This document shows positions 14,355 to 22,564 of a DNA stretch of 27,451 nt, piece after piece. Location: contig JBQTIA010000111.1 in the NCBI GenBank assembly GCA_052388455.1, forward strand, positions 1 through 27,451, written 5' to 3'. Made by a program: the position numbers and the translations under genes. Source of the DNA: CAZSNH01 sp052388455. GTDB taxonomy: Bacteria; Pseudomonadota; Alphaproteobacteria; Rhizobiales; Hyphomicrobiaceae. The notes beneath the pieces are model-generated. The model was not told the DNA's origin. It saw only the letters and a list, made by a program, of their open reading frames with translations, and made no database searches. Each line of letters starts with the position of its first letter. Position 1 is the stretch's first letter.

Positions 14355-16832
14355 ATGCCGTCGTCCCCCACCTTTCCCGCCCCGATCTCGGAGGAGATCT
14401 GGGAGATGAAATACCGCTTCAAGGCGCCGCCGGCCGGTGCGGGAGCGGCACCCTCCCGCACGTCTTATGACACCACGCTCGACGACACGCTTGCCCGCGT
14501 CTCCCGTGCCGCCGCCGAGCGCGAGACCGGCGGCAAGCGGTCTCGCGAAAAGTGGGCGGACGCCTTCCACGGCGCCATGAGCGATTTCGGCTTCCTGCCC
14601 GGCGGGCGCATCCTCGCCGGCGCCGGCACGGGCCGCGACGTGACACTGTTCAACTGCTTCGTCATGGGAACCATCGAGGACGATCTCGGCTCCATCTTCG
14701 AGAATGTCCGCGAGGCGGCCCTCACCATGCAGCAGGGCGGCGGCATCGGCCACGACTTCTCGACGCTCAGGCCCAAGGGCGCCCTCGTCAAAAGCATCGG
14801 CGCCGACGCCTCGGGGCCCGTCTCCTTCATGGACGTGTGGGACGCCATGTGCCGCACCATCATGTCGGCCGGCGCGCGGCGCGGCGCCATGATGGGCTGC
14901 CTGCGCTGCGATCATCCCGACATCGAGCTGTTCATCGAGGCCAAGGCGGACGCGGCCAAGCTCAGGAACTTCAATCTCTCGGTGCTGGTCACAGATGCCT
15001 TCATGGCGGCCGTGCGCGAGGATCAGACGTGGGACCTGGTTTTCGAAGGCAGGATTTACCGCTCGCTCGCCGCTCGCGATCTCTGGCGGCGCATCATGCG
15101 CGCCACCTACGACTACGCCGAGCCGGGCGTAATCTTCATCGACCGCGTCAATGCCAGGAACAACCTCGCCTACTGCGAGGATATCGCGGCCACCAATCCC
15201 TGCGGTGAGCAACCGCTGCCCCCCTATGGCGCCTGCCTGCTCGGCTCGATCAATCTCGCCGCGTTGGTGGAGAAGCCGTTCACGCAGCAGGCAGCCATCG
15301 ATTCCGGCCGCCTGGAGCAACGCGTCGCAACCGCGGTGCGCTTCCTCGACAATGTGATCGACGTGTCCAACTATCCCCTCGACGCCCAGCGCCGGGAGGC
15401 GAAGGGCAAGCGCCGCATCGGTCTCGGGATGACCGGTCTCGCCAACGCGCTGATGTTCTCATGCCTGCGTTATGGAACCGACGAGGCCACCCGGACCGCC
15501 GCCGGCTGGATGGCGACCATCCAGCGCGCCGCCTACGCCGCGAGCGCAGAGATCGCGGCCGAGAAGGGGGCCTTCCCGCTTTACGACGCCGATCCCTTTC
15601 TCGCCCGCCCCAATGTCGAGGCGCTCGACCGGGCGACCCGGAAGCTCATCCGCCGCCATGGCATCCGCAACGGCTGCCTCACCACCATCGCGCCCAGCGG
15701 CACCATTTCGCTGCTCGCCGGCAACGTGTCGTCGGGCATCGAGCCGGTGTTCGACTACACCTACCGCCGCCGTGTGCTGGAGGCCGGCGGCGCGGTCCGC
15801 CATGAGACGGTCGAGGACTTCGCCTTCGCCGCCTTCCGGCGGACGAAGGGACCGGATGCGCCGCTGCCAGAAAGCTTCGTGCGGGCCGCCGAGCTGACGC
15901 CGGCCCGGCATCTCGCCATGCAGGCCGCCCTGCAGCCGCACGTCGACAGCGCCATCTCCAAGACCATCAACTGCCCCGAGGACATCCCGTTCGAGGCGTT
16001 CGAGAGCGTCTACTCGCAAGCCTACGATTTGGGCCTCAAGGGCTGCACCACCTACCGCCCGAATGCGGTCACCGGCACCGTGCTGGCCCCGATCGAGCCA
16101 CCGAGCACCGCGCCGGAGGCTGAACCTGGGCTCGAACCCGAGCCGCAGCGGGCGCCGGACCACGAGCCGGAACCACTGCCGCGGCCGTCCGCAGCGGTCG
16201 TCTTGCCGGTGCGAACCGCTGCACATGCCGCCGGAGATCCCGGCCGGTCGGGCGGCGTCGTCTACATGTCGAAGCCGCTGGAGCGCGACCCCGTCCTGGC
16301 CGGCTACACCTACAAGCTGAAGTGGCCGGAAAGCGAGCACGCGATCTATGTCACGATCAATGACATCGAACAGGATGGCCCGCCCGGCAGCGGACCCCCG
16401 CGGCGGCGCCCGTTCGAGATTTTCATCAACACCAAGAACCTCCAGCACTATGCCTGGACGGTGGCGCTCACCCGCATGATCAGCGCCGTTTTCCGCCGCG
16501 GCGGGGACGTGAGCTTCGTCGCCGAGGAATTGAAGGCCGTGTTCGATCCCCAGGGTGGGCGCTGGCTTGGCGGCCGCTACGTTCCGAGCCTGCTCGCCGC
16601 CATCGGCGACGTGATCGAGGCTCACATGGTGCGCATCGGCTTCATCGCCCCGGCCGGCGAGACCGCTTCAACGGGCGAATCTGACGGCGCCAGCGAGGCT
16701 GTTTCGGAACCCGGCGCCGCGCGTGGCCGGCGGGCCGCAGGCCGCCTTTGCCCGCGCTGCTCGTCGGCGAGCTACGTCATGGAGGGCGGGTGCTGGGTCT
16801 GCCGCAGCTGCGGATTTTCCCGCTGCGGTTAG
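14355..16832 (+). CDS. nrdJ: adenosylcobalamin-dependent ribonucleotide reductase (class II, short form)
   Basis: 825 residues. Makes deoxyribonucleotides by a thiyl radical generated from adenosylcobalamin, without oxygen or a metal subunit. Active-site motif N281-P-C283-G-E285 holds the thiyl cysteine; C294 (YGAC) and C101 (LFNCFV) fit the redox pair. GGGIGHDFSTLRP, MMGCLRCDHPDIELFIEAK and TIAPSGTISLLAGNVSSGIEP are further family blocks. A Pro/Glu-rich linker (about 580-640) leads to a C-terminal domain (GYTYKLKWPESEHAIYVTINDIE onward) and a cysteine tail with C799, C802, C813, C816, C819 and C824, which probably binds zinc and relays electrons from thioredoxin. Many Rhizobiales have a roughly 1,200-residue NrdJ; this is the shorter type. 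ATG 14355 follows GAGAGAGTGA. No nrdA, nrdB or nrdR is nearby. Confidence 0.92.
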   Translation: MPSSPTFPAPISEEIWEMKYRFKAPPAGAGAAPSRTSYDTTLDDTLARVSRAAAERETGGKRSREKWADAFHGAMSDFGFLPGGRILAGAGTGRDVTLFNCFVMGTIEDDLGSIFENVREAALTMQQGGGIGHDFSTLRPKGALVKSIGADASGPVSFMDVWDAMCRTIMSAGARRGAMMGCLRCDHPDIELFIEAKADAAKLRNFNLSVLVTDAFMAAVREDQTWDLVFEGRIYRSLAARDLWRRIMRATYDYAEPGVIFIDRVNARNNLAYCEDIAATNPCGEQPLPPYGACLLGSINLAALVEKPFTQQAAIDSGRLEQRVATAVRFLDNVIDVSNYPLDAQRREAKGKRRIGLGMTGLANALMFSCLRYGTDEATRTAAGWMATIQRAAYAASAEIAAEKGAFPLYDADPFLARPNVEALDRATRKLIRRHGIRNGCLTTIAPSGTISLLAGNVSSGIEPVFDYTYRRRVLEAGGAVRHETVEDFAFAAFRRTKGPDAPLPESFVRAAELTPARHLAMQAALQPHVDSAISKTINCPEDIPFEAFESVYSQAYDLGLKGCTTYRPNAVTGTVLAPIEPPSTAPEAEPGLEPEPQRAPDHEPEPLPRPSAAVVLPVRTAAHAAGDPGRSGGVVYMSKPLERDPVLAGYTYKLKWPESEHAIYVTINDIEQDGPPGSGPPRRRPFEIFINTKNLQHYAWTVALTRMISAVFRRGGDVSFVAEELKAVFDPQGGRWLGGRYVPSLLAAIGDVIEAHMVRIGFIAPAGETASTGESDGASEAVSEPGAARGRRAAGRLCPRCSSASYVMEGGCWVCRSCGFSRCG

Positions 16833-16843
16833 TGTTTTGACAA

Positions 16844-16887
16844 GATCACGATCGCTTCGGACTGAAGGGTCAGAAGCGATCGTGGTC
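16844..16887. repeat. palindromic hairpin after nrdJ, copy 1 of a dispersed repeat
   Basis: Arms 16844-16858 and 16873-16887 pair over 15 positions with one G-U pair; the loop can add three more pairs. It begins 12 bases after the nrdJ stop codon. Its reverse complement shares the opening 15 bases and an 11-base inner block (AGTCCGAAGCG) with the hairpin at 27228-27276, so it is a repeated element as well as a possible transcription terminator. There is no long T tract after it. Confidence 0.7.
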
Positions 16888-17082
16888 TAAGCCCTTTGCC
16901 GCCACGTCGCGCGTTTGGACGAGAACGGCACGCCCCCCAACGCGGGGTTCACCCTGCCGCCAAATGACACCAGCAAAGCCACATTTCGGCTAGAAATTCC
17001 GGGCATCGTCCTCGGCGTAAAAGTTCAGTTCTCTGCGGTCGCTTCGTCCTTTCCTTCCGGACCGCAAACGGGATGTAGCGTC

Positions 17083-17508
17083 ATGTCTGCGCGTATCATC
17101 GATCTTGCCGAGGCTCGTCGGCTCCGGGAAATCCCCGCCGAGGTGGACATGCTGCAACAGGCCAGTGACAGTCGCGAACGCTTCCATTTCTGGCGCGGGG
17201 CCTCCGGCCAGCGCTACGTTCACACCGTCTATTCGCTGATCGACTGCCCGGCCCTGCCGGCCAGCAACTTCGTGCTCGTGCGCCGAGACAAGACCGGCCG
17301 CCGCCACGTGCTGGCGATCGGACGCCTCGCCAACCCGGCCGGAACTCTCAATCTGGCTGAAATCCGCCAGCGCGGCGCCGAGCTCGGCGCGAACGAGGTG
17401 CACGTGCATCTGCTCGCCGGGTCCGCCAAGCAGAGCCGGCTCGTCGAGTTCGACCTCAAGACCGGTCAGGCCGATGCTGGCCCCACCGCCTCGCGCGCCC
17501 TGCACTGA
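17083..17508 (+). CDS. conserved hypothetical cytoplasmic protein
   Basis: 141 residues from the ATG at 17083; the frame is open upstream to 16915 but that stretch overlaps the DNA just beyond the hairpin and reads as non-protein-like. The chain begins MSARIIDLAEARRLREIP, then FHFWRGASGQRYVHTVYSLIDCPALPASNFVLVRRD, given here in part. It continues with HVLAIGRLANPAGTLNLAEIR and a region reading ELGANEVHVHLLAG. Alternating strands and one helix suggest a small alpha/beta fold. No signal peptide or membrane segment. I recognise it as the type of small hypothetical protein widespread in Rhizobiales but know no function. Convergent with chaC (54-base gap). Confidence 0.65.
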   Translation: MSARIIDLAEARRLREIPAEVDMLQQASDSRERFHFWRGASGQRYVHTVYSLIDCPALPASNFVLVRRDKTGRRHVLAIGRLANPAGTLNLAEIRQRGAELGANEVHVHLLAGSAKQSRLVEFDLKTGQADAGPTASRALH

Positions 17509-17562
17509 TCGCGGTTTCGCCGTCGGCCACGCCGTTGGCGGCCCTCTTCCGTCGCCCGAAGT

Positions 17563-18243
17563 TCAGTCCGTCCGCAGCCGCCGGTAAGAAAAGCGGTGGC
17601 GATCGTGCGTTTGCGGCGGGGGTTTCGGCGCGCCCGCCCGGCCCCACGAGCGCGCCATGGCGAGCGCCCGTGCCCGCCGACCGGCAACCACCGCTCCGCC
17701 CGTGGCAAAGGCGCCGACGAACGCCGCTACCCGCTGCAGCCGAAAGTCCCGGATGCCCATGGCGGCCAGATGGCCGAGCGTATTCGCCAGATAGTCGATG
17801 TTGGTGCCGGCCTTGCCGCGTGCTCCGCGCACCACCTGCGCCTTCAGGCGAGGCGGCAGGTGGCCGGCATAGCTCGGATGCCGGCTTTCGGCGACATAGG
17901 CGAGCGCGCGAACCTGCGGCAGCCCCGGCCGGACCAGCGTCACCGGCAGAAACATCTCGCGATAGACGCCGTAGATCAGCTCGCGTTCGCTCAGGTAGCG
18001 GCGTACGTCGCGCACCTGGTTCGCCTCGACCCGGAAGGCGACGCCTTCGCACACCCCACCCCGGTCGAGACCGAGCACCAGCCCCGGGCGCTTCACGCTG
18101 CCGCGGTAGTGCACCGAATAGATGCACATCGCGCGACGGTAGCCGACGAGGCGCGCCCGCTCCGCCTCGGCAAACGCAAAGCCCGGATTCCACATCAGCG
18201 AGCCGTATCCGAACACCCAGAGGTCGTGTGGCGCGTGTTGCAT
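17563..18243 (-). CDS. chaC: glutathione-specific gamma-glutamylcyclotransferase (ChaC)
   Basis: 226 residues. ChaC enzymes split glutathione into 5-oxoproline and cysteinylglycine in the cytoplasm. The nucleotide-like glycine loop VFGYGSLMW (10-18) opens the fold. GYRRAMCIYSVHYRG, RPGLVLGLDRGG and CEGVAFRV follow. YLSERELIYGVYRE contains the likely catalytic Glu88, with AYVAESRHPSYAG and GKAGTNIDYLANTLGHLAAMGIRD after it. The basic tail (about 190-226) is not part of the domain. The start lies only nine residues before the glycine loop and has no strong ribosome site. It is 87 bases downstream of tyrC on the same strand and may share its transcript. Confidence 0.9.
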   Translation of the reverse strand: MQHAPHDLWVFGYGSLMWNPGFAFAEAERARLVGYRRAMCIYSVHYRGSVKRPGLVLGLDRGGVCEGVAFRVEANQVRDVRRYLSERELIYGVYREMFLPVTLVRPGLPQVRALAYVAESRHPSYAGHLPPRLKAQVVRGARGKAGTNIDYLANTLGHLAAMGIRDFRLQRVAAFVGAFATGGAVVAGRRARALAMARSWGRAGAPKPPPQTHDRHRFSYRRLRTD

Positions 18244-18330
18244 GATCCGGGAAGACCGTTGCTGATCGTCAGTCGGCAGCGAGTTGGCGACGAAGCGCCT
18301 GTCGCCGTCAAGCGCCGACGAGGGGGCCGG

Positions 18331-19314
18331 CTATCCTTCCGCCTTCCCGGCCTGGCCGCCGCGTCCGAAATCGGGTGCGGCGGTGTCCTGGCCGGCCTGA
18401 ATGATGCCCCGGCGGATGGCGCGCGCATCGGTGAACAGCCGGAACAGCGTGTCCCCGTCGCCGAAGCGGATCGCCCGCTGCAACGCCGTCAGATCCTCGG
18501 AGAAACGGCCGAGCATTTCGAGCACCGCTTCCTTGTTGTTGAGAAACACGTCGCGCCACATGGTCGGGTCGGAGGCGGCGATGCGGGTGAAGTCGCGGAA
18601 GCCGCCGGCCGAGAACTTGATCACCTCCTTGTCGGTGACGCGTTCGAGGTGGGCGGCGGTGTTGACGATGTTGTAGGCGATCAGGTGCGGCACGTGGCTG
18701 GTGATGGCCAGCACCATGTCGTGATGCTCGGCGCTCATGATTTCGACGTTCGAGCCGAGCCTCTCCCAGAACAGCTTCAGCTTGGCCACGGCGGCCGCGT
18801 CGGTCTCAGGCTCCGGCGTCAGGATGCACCACCGCCCGTCGTAGAGTTCCGCGAAACCGGATTCGGGACCCGAATGCTCGGTGCCGGCAATCGGATGCGC
18901 CGGAACGAAGTGCACGCCCGCCGGCACGTGAGGCGCCATGTCTCTGACGATCGAGCCCTTGACCGAGCCGACGTCGGTCAGGATCGCGCCCGGCTTCAGC
19001 ACCGGCGCGATCTCCTCGGTGATTGGTCCGCACAGGCCGACCGGCACGCACAAGATCACGAGGTCGGCGCCCTTGGCCGCCTCGGCCGCGGTCTCATAGC
19101 CGTCCTCGATCAGTCCCAGGCGCAGCGCGGTCTCGATCGTCGCCGGCGTGCGCGCGGACCCGACGATGCGTCGCGCGAGGCCGGCACGACGGCTGGCCAG
19201 AGAGATGGACGACCCGATGAGCCCGATACCGATCAGCGCGATGCGATCGAACAAGGGCGGCGCATTCGACGGCGCCCTGCGCCCGCGATCAGCGCCCGCA
19301 ATGGCCTTGCTCAC
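18331..19314 (-). CDS. tyrC: prephenate/arogenate dehydrogenase
   Basis: 327 residues. Oxidatively decarboxylates prephenate (or arogenate) in tyrosine synthesis, NAD(P)-dependent. The Rossmann motif IALIGIGLIGSSI lies near residues 25-37 (G29-I-G-L-I-G34). Family blocks are LVILCVPVG, LTDVGSVKG, HFVPAHPIAGTEHSGPESGF, and the helical C-terminal domain with AITSHVPHLIAYNIVNTA and FSAGGFRDFTRIAASDPTMWRDVF. The GTG at 19314 overlaps the hisC stop in GTGA, so the two are translationally coupled; the frame continues open upstream but runs antisense to nothing useful and through hisC in another frame. No ACT domain follows, so feedback control would have to come from the catalytic domain. Confidence 0.93.
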   Translation of the reverse strand: MSKAIAGADRGRRAPSNAPPLFDRIALIGIGLIGSSISLASRRAGLARRIVGSARTPATIETALRLGLIEDGYETAAEAAKGADLVILCVPVGLCGPITEEIAPVLKPGAILTDVGSVKGSIVRDMAPHVPAGVHFVPAHPIAGTEHSGPESGFAELYDGRWCILTPEPETDAAAVAKLKLFWERLGSNVEIMSAEHHDMVLAITSHVPHLIAYNIVNTAAHLERVTDKEVIKFSAGGFRDFTRIAASDPTMWRDVFLNNKEAVLEMLGRFSEDLTALQRAIRFGDGDTLFRLFTDARAIRRGIIQAGQDTAAPDFGRGGQAGKAEG

Positions 19315-20414
19315 GACCTCGCTCCCATGAATGCGGCGAGGGCATCGAGCACGGCACGGTTGTCGGCATCCGAGCCGATCGTCATACGCAGGCAGTCCGG
19401 CAGATGATAGCTGGTGACGCGCCGCAGAATGATGGCGCGCGATTTCAGGAACTCGTCGGCCGCCGCCGCACCGCGATCCCTGGATCGCGGAAAGTGGATG
19501 AGCAGAAAATTCGCGACGCTCGGCGTCACCTCGAGGCCAATCGCCTTCAACCCATCCGCGAGCTTGGGCAGCCAGGTTTCGTTGTGCCGCGCCGCCAGCT
19601 CGACATGCGCCGCGTCCTCCATCGCCGCCGCGCCGGCCGCGATCGAGGCCGACGACAGGTTGAAGGGTCCGCGAATGCGGTTTAGCACGTCGGCGATGGC
19701 GGCCGGGCAGTAGGCCCAGCCGATGCGCAAGGCCGCCAAGCCATATATTTTTGAGAACGTCCGCGTCATCACCGTGTTCTCGGTGGTGGCAACCAGCTCG
19801 ATACCAGCCTCGTAGTCGTTGCGATGCACGTACTCGGCATAAGCGGCGTCGAGCACGAGCAGCACGTCGGCCGGCAGGCCGGCGCGGAGACGGCGCACCT
19901 CTCCGATCGGGATGTAGGTGCCGGTCGGGTTGTTGGGGTTGGCCAGGAAGACGACTTTCGTGCGCGGCGTCACCGCGGCCAGGATCGCATCGACGTCGGT
20001 GCGCAGATCCCGTTCCCGCGCGACAACGGGTGTCGCCCCGTTGGCCAGGATGGCGATGCGGTAAACGAGGAAGCCGTGCGTCGTGTAGAGCCCCTCGTCG
20101 CCGGGACCGAGGTAGGCATGGGCCAGCAGGTTCAGCAGCTCGTCCGAGCCGGCCCCGCAGACGATGCGGCCGGGGTCGAGCCCGAAGCGGCGTCCGATGG
20201 CCGTGCGCAAGGCCGTCGCCTGCCCGTCCGGATAGCGTTCGAGGTCGCGTGAGGCAGATTGATATGCGGCAATCGCTTTGGGGCTCGGCCCGAACGGCGT
20301 CTCGTTGGACGAGAGCTTGATTGGCTGGCGGCCGCCCGCCACCCGGCTTTCGCCCGGCACATAGGCCTCGATGCCGAGGATGCCCGGCTTGGGCGTGGGA
20401 CCACTGTTGAGCAT
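19311..20414 (-). CDS. hisC: histidinol-phosphate aminotransferase / aromatic aminotransferase
   Basis: 367-residue fold-type I PLP aminotransferase. In this order with tyrC it probably serves both histidine and aromatic amino acid synthesis, as reported for several such alphaproteobacterial HisC enzymes. Markers: PGILGIEAYVPGES at the start, KLSSNETPFGPSP, ERYPDG, GAGSDELL, LANPNNPTGTY (158-167), D189..Y192 in VLDAAYAEY, and PLP-binding Lys222 in TFSKIYGLAALRIGW. NFLLIHFP and the closing LRMTIGS complete the fold. ATG 20414 gives the usual short N-terminus; 20444 is an alternative ten residues longer. Divergent from metX over about 260 bases, and first gene of hisC-tyrC (perhaps -chaC). Confidence 0.92.
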   Translation of the reverse strand: MLNSGPTPKPGILGIEAYVPGESRVAGGRQPIKLSSNETPFGPSPKAIAAYQSASRDLERYPDGQATALRTAIGRRFGLDPGRIVCGAGSDELLNLLAHAYLGPGDEGLYTTHGFLVYRIAILANGATPVVARERDLRTDVDAILAAVTPRTKVVFLANPNNPTGTYIPIGEVRRLRAGLPADVLLVLDAAYAEYVHRNDYEAGIELVATTENTVMTRTFSKIYGLAALRIGWAYCPAAIADVLNRIRGPFNLSSASIAAGAAAMEDAAHVELAARHNETWLPKLADGLKAIGLEVTPSVANFLLIHFPRSRDRGAAAADEFLKSRAIILRRVTSYHLPDCLRMTIGSDADNRAVLDALAAFMGARS

Positions 20415-20527
20415 CGGGCTGGCTTTCTGGAGTACTGAAATCATGCGGCGCCAGTGATAACCGACGCTGCGAGCGAGTAAAACAACGGAGTCGGCGACGG
20501 CGCTTGGGCAGTTCGGCGCAGTCCCGC

Positions 20528-20557
20528 TTGACCTTCAGCGCCCCACTCCGATATTCC
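20528..20557 (+). promoter_or_regulatory. candidate sigma-70-type promoter of metX
   Basis: TTGACC (20528-20533) and TATTCC (20552-20557), spacer 18. Transcription would begin near 20564, just before the riboswitch aptamer, which fits well with the known habit of SAM-II elements starting the 5' leader. Confidence 0.55.
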
Positions 20558-20567
20558 AGGGTCTTAC

Positions 20568-20626
20568 GTCGTGGTGATTTGGCCGGCCGGCTTGCAGCCA
20601 CGTTAAACAACTCGCTAAACAGGCCG
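20568..20626 (+). promoter_or_regulatory. SAM-II riboswitch (metA/metX leader)
   Basis: The stem P1 is CGTGG (20570-20574) with CCACG (20598-20602). The loop holds TGATTTGGCC and CTTGCAG, followed by the very characteristic GTTAAACAA and CGCTAAA blocks (20602-20619). A pseudoknot pairs CGGCC (20584-20588) with GGCCG (20622-20626). This order of conserved pieces is that of the alphaproteobacterial SAM-II aptamer. It binds S-adenosylmethionine and usually lowers translation of the downstream methionine gene. Here it precedes metX by about 50 bases; AGGA at 20640 may be the affected ribosome site, though it is far from the chosen ATG. Confidence 0.85.
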
Positions 20627-20676
20627 CGCTCCATCTCCCAGGACGAGCCCGGCCGCATGACAGGGTACCTGTGCTC

Positions 20677-21918
20677 ATGGTGGCCGACCAACTGACCGAA
20701 GCTGCTGCCGACCCCGGCAACGAACGGCTTCCCGCGACCGAAGGCGCGCGACCGGGCGTTCGCCTCGCCGAGGTTCACGCGCCCTCAAGCCCCATCATCA
20801 ACTTCCCGGCGGATGCGGCCCTGAAACTGGACTGCCAGCAGCATCTCGCCCCCTTCGCCGTCGCCTACCAGACCTACGGCGAACTCAACCCCGACAAGTC
20901 GAATGCGATCCTGATCTGCCATGCGCTGACCGGCGACCAGCACGTCGCCAACGTGCATCCGGTTACCGGCAAACCGGGCTGGTGGGAAACACTCGTCGGC
21001 CCCGGCAAGCCGATCGATACCGACCGCTTCTTCGTCATCTGCCCGAATATCCTCGGCGGCTGCATGGGCTCGACCGGCCCGGCCTCACTCAATCCGAAAA
21101 CGGGCGAACCCTACGGCCTCGATTTTCCCGTCATCACCATCTCCGACATGGTCAACGCCCAGGTGTGCCTCGTCGATCACCTCGGTATCGACCAGCTGTT
21201 CGCCGTCGTCGGGGGATCGATGGGCGGCATGCAGGTGCTCGACTGGGCCGCGCGCCACAAGGAGCGCGTATTCTGCGCCGTGCCGATCGCGACCGCGGCG
21301 AGACACACCTCGCAGAACATCGCTTTCCACGAGGTCGGGCGGCAGGCGGTGATGGCCGACCCCGATTGGTGCAGCGGCGCCTATCACGCGCACGGGCGCA
21401 CTCCGCGCAACGGGCTTGCCGTCGCTCGCATGGCGGCCCACATCACCTATCTCTCCGAGGACGCGCTGCACAAGAAGTTCGGGCGTACGCTCCAGAACCG
21501 CACATCCCGCACGTTCTCGTTCGACGCCGATTTCCAGGTCGAAAGCTACCTGCGCCACCAGGGCTCGACGTTCGTCGACCGCTTCGACGCCAACAGCTAT
21601 CTCTACATCACCCGCGCCATGGACTACTTCGATCTGGCGGCCGAGCACGGCGACGTTCTGGCAAATGCCTTCCGAGGCACGAAGACCCGGTTCTGCGTGG
21701 TCTCCTTCACCAGTGACTGGCTCTATCCGACACGCGAAAGCCGCGAGATCGTGCAGGCGCTGAATGCGGTGGCCGCCAACGTTTCGTTCGTCGAAATCGA
21801 GAGCGACAAGGGTCACGACGCCTTCCTGCTCGAGGAGCCGGTATTCTTCGCGACCGTGCGCGGGTTCCTCAATGCGGCGGGGGCCAAGCGGGGCCTCGGG
21901 CTCGCAGGAACCGCCTGA
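20677..21918 (+). CDS. metX: homoserine O-acyltransferase (MetX family)
   Basis: 413-residue alpha/beta hydrolase-fold enzyme that acylates homoserine, first committed step of methionine synthesis. Nucleophile Ser181 in GGSMGGMQ, Asp347 in FTSDWLYP and His380 in SDKGHDAFLLE form the triad. LAPFAVAYQTYGELN, HALTGDQHVA, ICPNILGGCMGSTGP and ATAARHTSQNIAF are family blocks. Whether it uses acetyl- or succinyl-CoA cannot be told by motif alone; MetX in organisms with MetW have been found with either. ATG 20677 is chosen for the best fit to the family start; GTG at 20671 is in frame and 20680 is another possibility. Likely controlled by the SAM-II element upstream. Its TGA shares one base with the metW ATG. 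Confidence 0.94.
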   Translation: MVADQLTEAAADPGNERLPATEGARPGVRLAEVHAPSSPIINFPADAALKLDCQQHLAPFAVAYQTYGELNPDKSNAILICHALTGDQHVANVHPVTGKPGWWETLVGPGKPIDTDRFFVICPNILGGCMGSTGPASLNPKTGEPYGLDFPVITISDMVNAQVCLVDHLGIDQLFAVVGGSMGGMQVLDWAARHKERVFCAVPIATAARHTSQNIAFHEVGRQAVMADPDWCSGAYHAHGRTPRNGLAVARMAAHITYLSEDALHKKFGRTLQNRTSRTFSFDADFQVESYLRHQGSTFVDRFDANSYLYITRAMDYFDLAAEHGDVLANAFRGTKTRFCVVSFTSDWLYPTRESREIVQALNAVAANVSFVEIESDKGHDAFLLEEPVFFATVRGFLNAAGAKRGLGLAGTA

Positions 21919-22559
21919 TGCAGACCGTCCTTCCAGTGCAAACGCCCTCCTCCCGCGCCGATCACCTGCTGATCGCGGAAATGGTGGCACCCGGCTCGCG
22001 AGTCCTCGACGTCGGCTGCGGAGACGGCGAGCTGCTGCAGCTGCTCGCCGACACCAAAGGTGTCGACGGCCGCGGCGTCGAGCTGGTGCGCGAGAAAGTC
22101 AACGCCTGCGTGACCCGCGGCCTCTCCGTCATTCAGGGCGATGCCGACCGTGATCTCGACAACTACCCCGACCAGGCATTCGATTACGCCATCCTCTCGC
22201 TCACCATCCAGGCGACCCGCAATCCCAGGGCGGTTCTGGAAAACCTGCTGCGCATCGGACGTCGCGCCATCGTGTCGTTTCCCAATTTCGGGCACTGGAC
22301 GATCCGGTCCGGGCTGCTGTTCACGGGCCGCATGCCGGTGACCGAGAACCTTCCCGACGCGTGGTACATGACCGACAACGCGCATCTGTGCACGATCAAG
22401 GATTTCGCCGATCTCGCGGGACTGGTGAACGCCGAGGTGGAAGCCGCCGTGGCGTTCAACAGTTCCGGACAGCGGTTGCCGATCCGCCGCTCGCTCTCCT
22501 TGCAGAACCTGCTCGGCGAAAAGGCCGTCTTCCGGCTCCGGCGCAAGACGACGACCTGA
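21918..22559 (+). CDS. metW: methionine biosynthesis protein MetW
   Basis: 213-residue class I SAM methyltransferase-fold protein that goes with MetX. Motif I is VLDVGCGDGELLQLL (29-43); GVELVREKVNACVTRGLSVIQGDADRDL, FDYAILSLTIQATRNPRAVLENLLRIG, RAIVSFPNFGHWTIR, and the LPDAWYMTDNAHLCTIKDF block are typical of MetW. Its role is linked to methionine synthesis genetically; reports suggest that it activates or partners MetX. No methyl-transfer reaction is established. Starts in the last base of the metX stop (TGATG), so translation is coupled. Convergent with the next methyltransferase, only five bases apart. Confidence 0.93.
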   Translation: MQTVLPVQTPSSRADHLLIAEMVAPGSRVLDVGCGDGELLQLLADTKGVDGRGVELVREKVNACVTRGLSVIQGDADRDLDNYPDQAFDYAILSLTIQATRNPRAVLENLLRIGRRAIVSFPNFGHWTIRSGLLFTGRMPVTENLPDAWYMTDNAHLCTIKDFADLAGLVNAEVEAAVAFNSSGQRLPIRRSLSLQNLLGEKAVFRLRRKTTT

Positions 22560-22564
22560 AACTT

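Noticed and set aside
18331..20778. 815-residue minus-strand frame that would join tyrC to a long N-terminal extension
   Set aside because: Only the last 327 residues are protein-like; the rest is hisC read out of frame and the divergent leader. The GTG at 19314 overlapping the hisC stop is the natural start.
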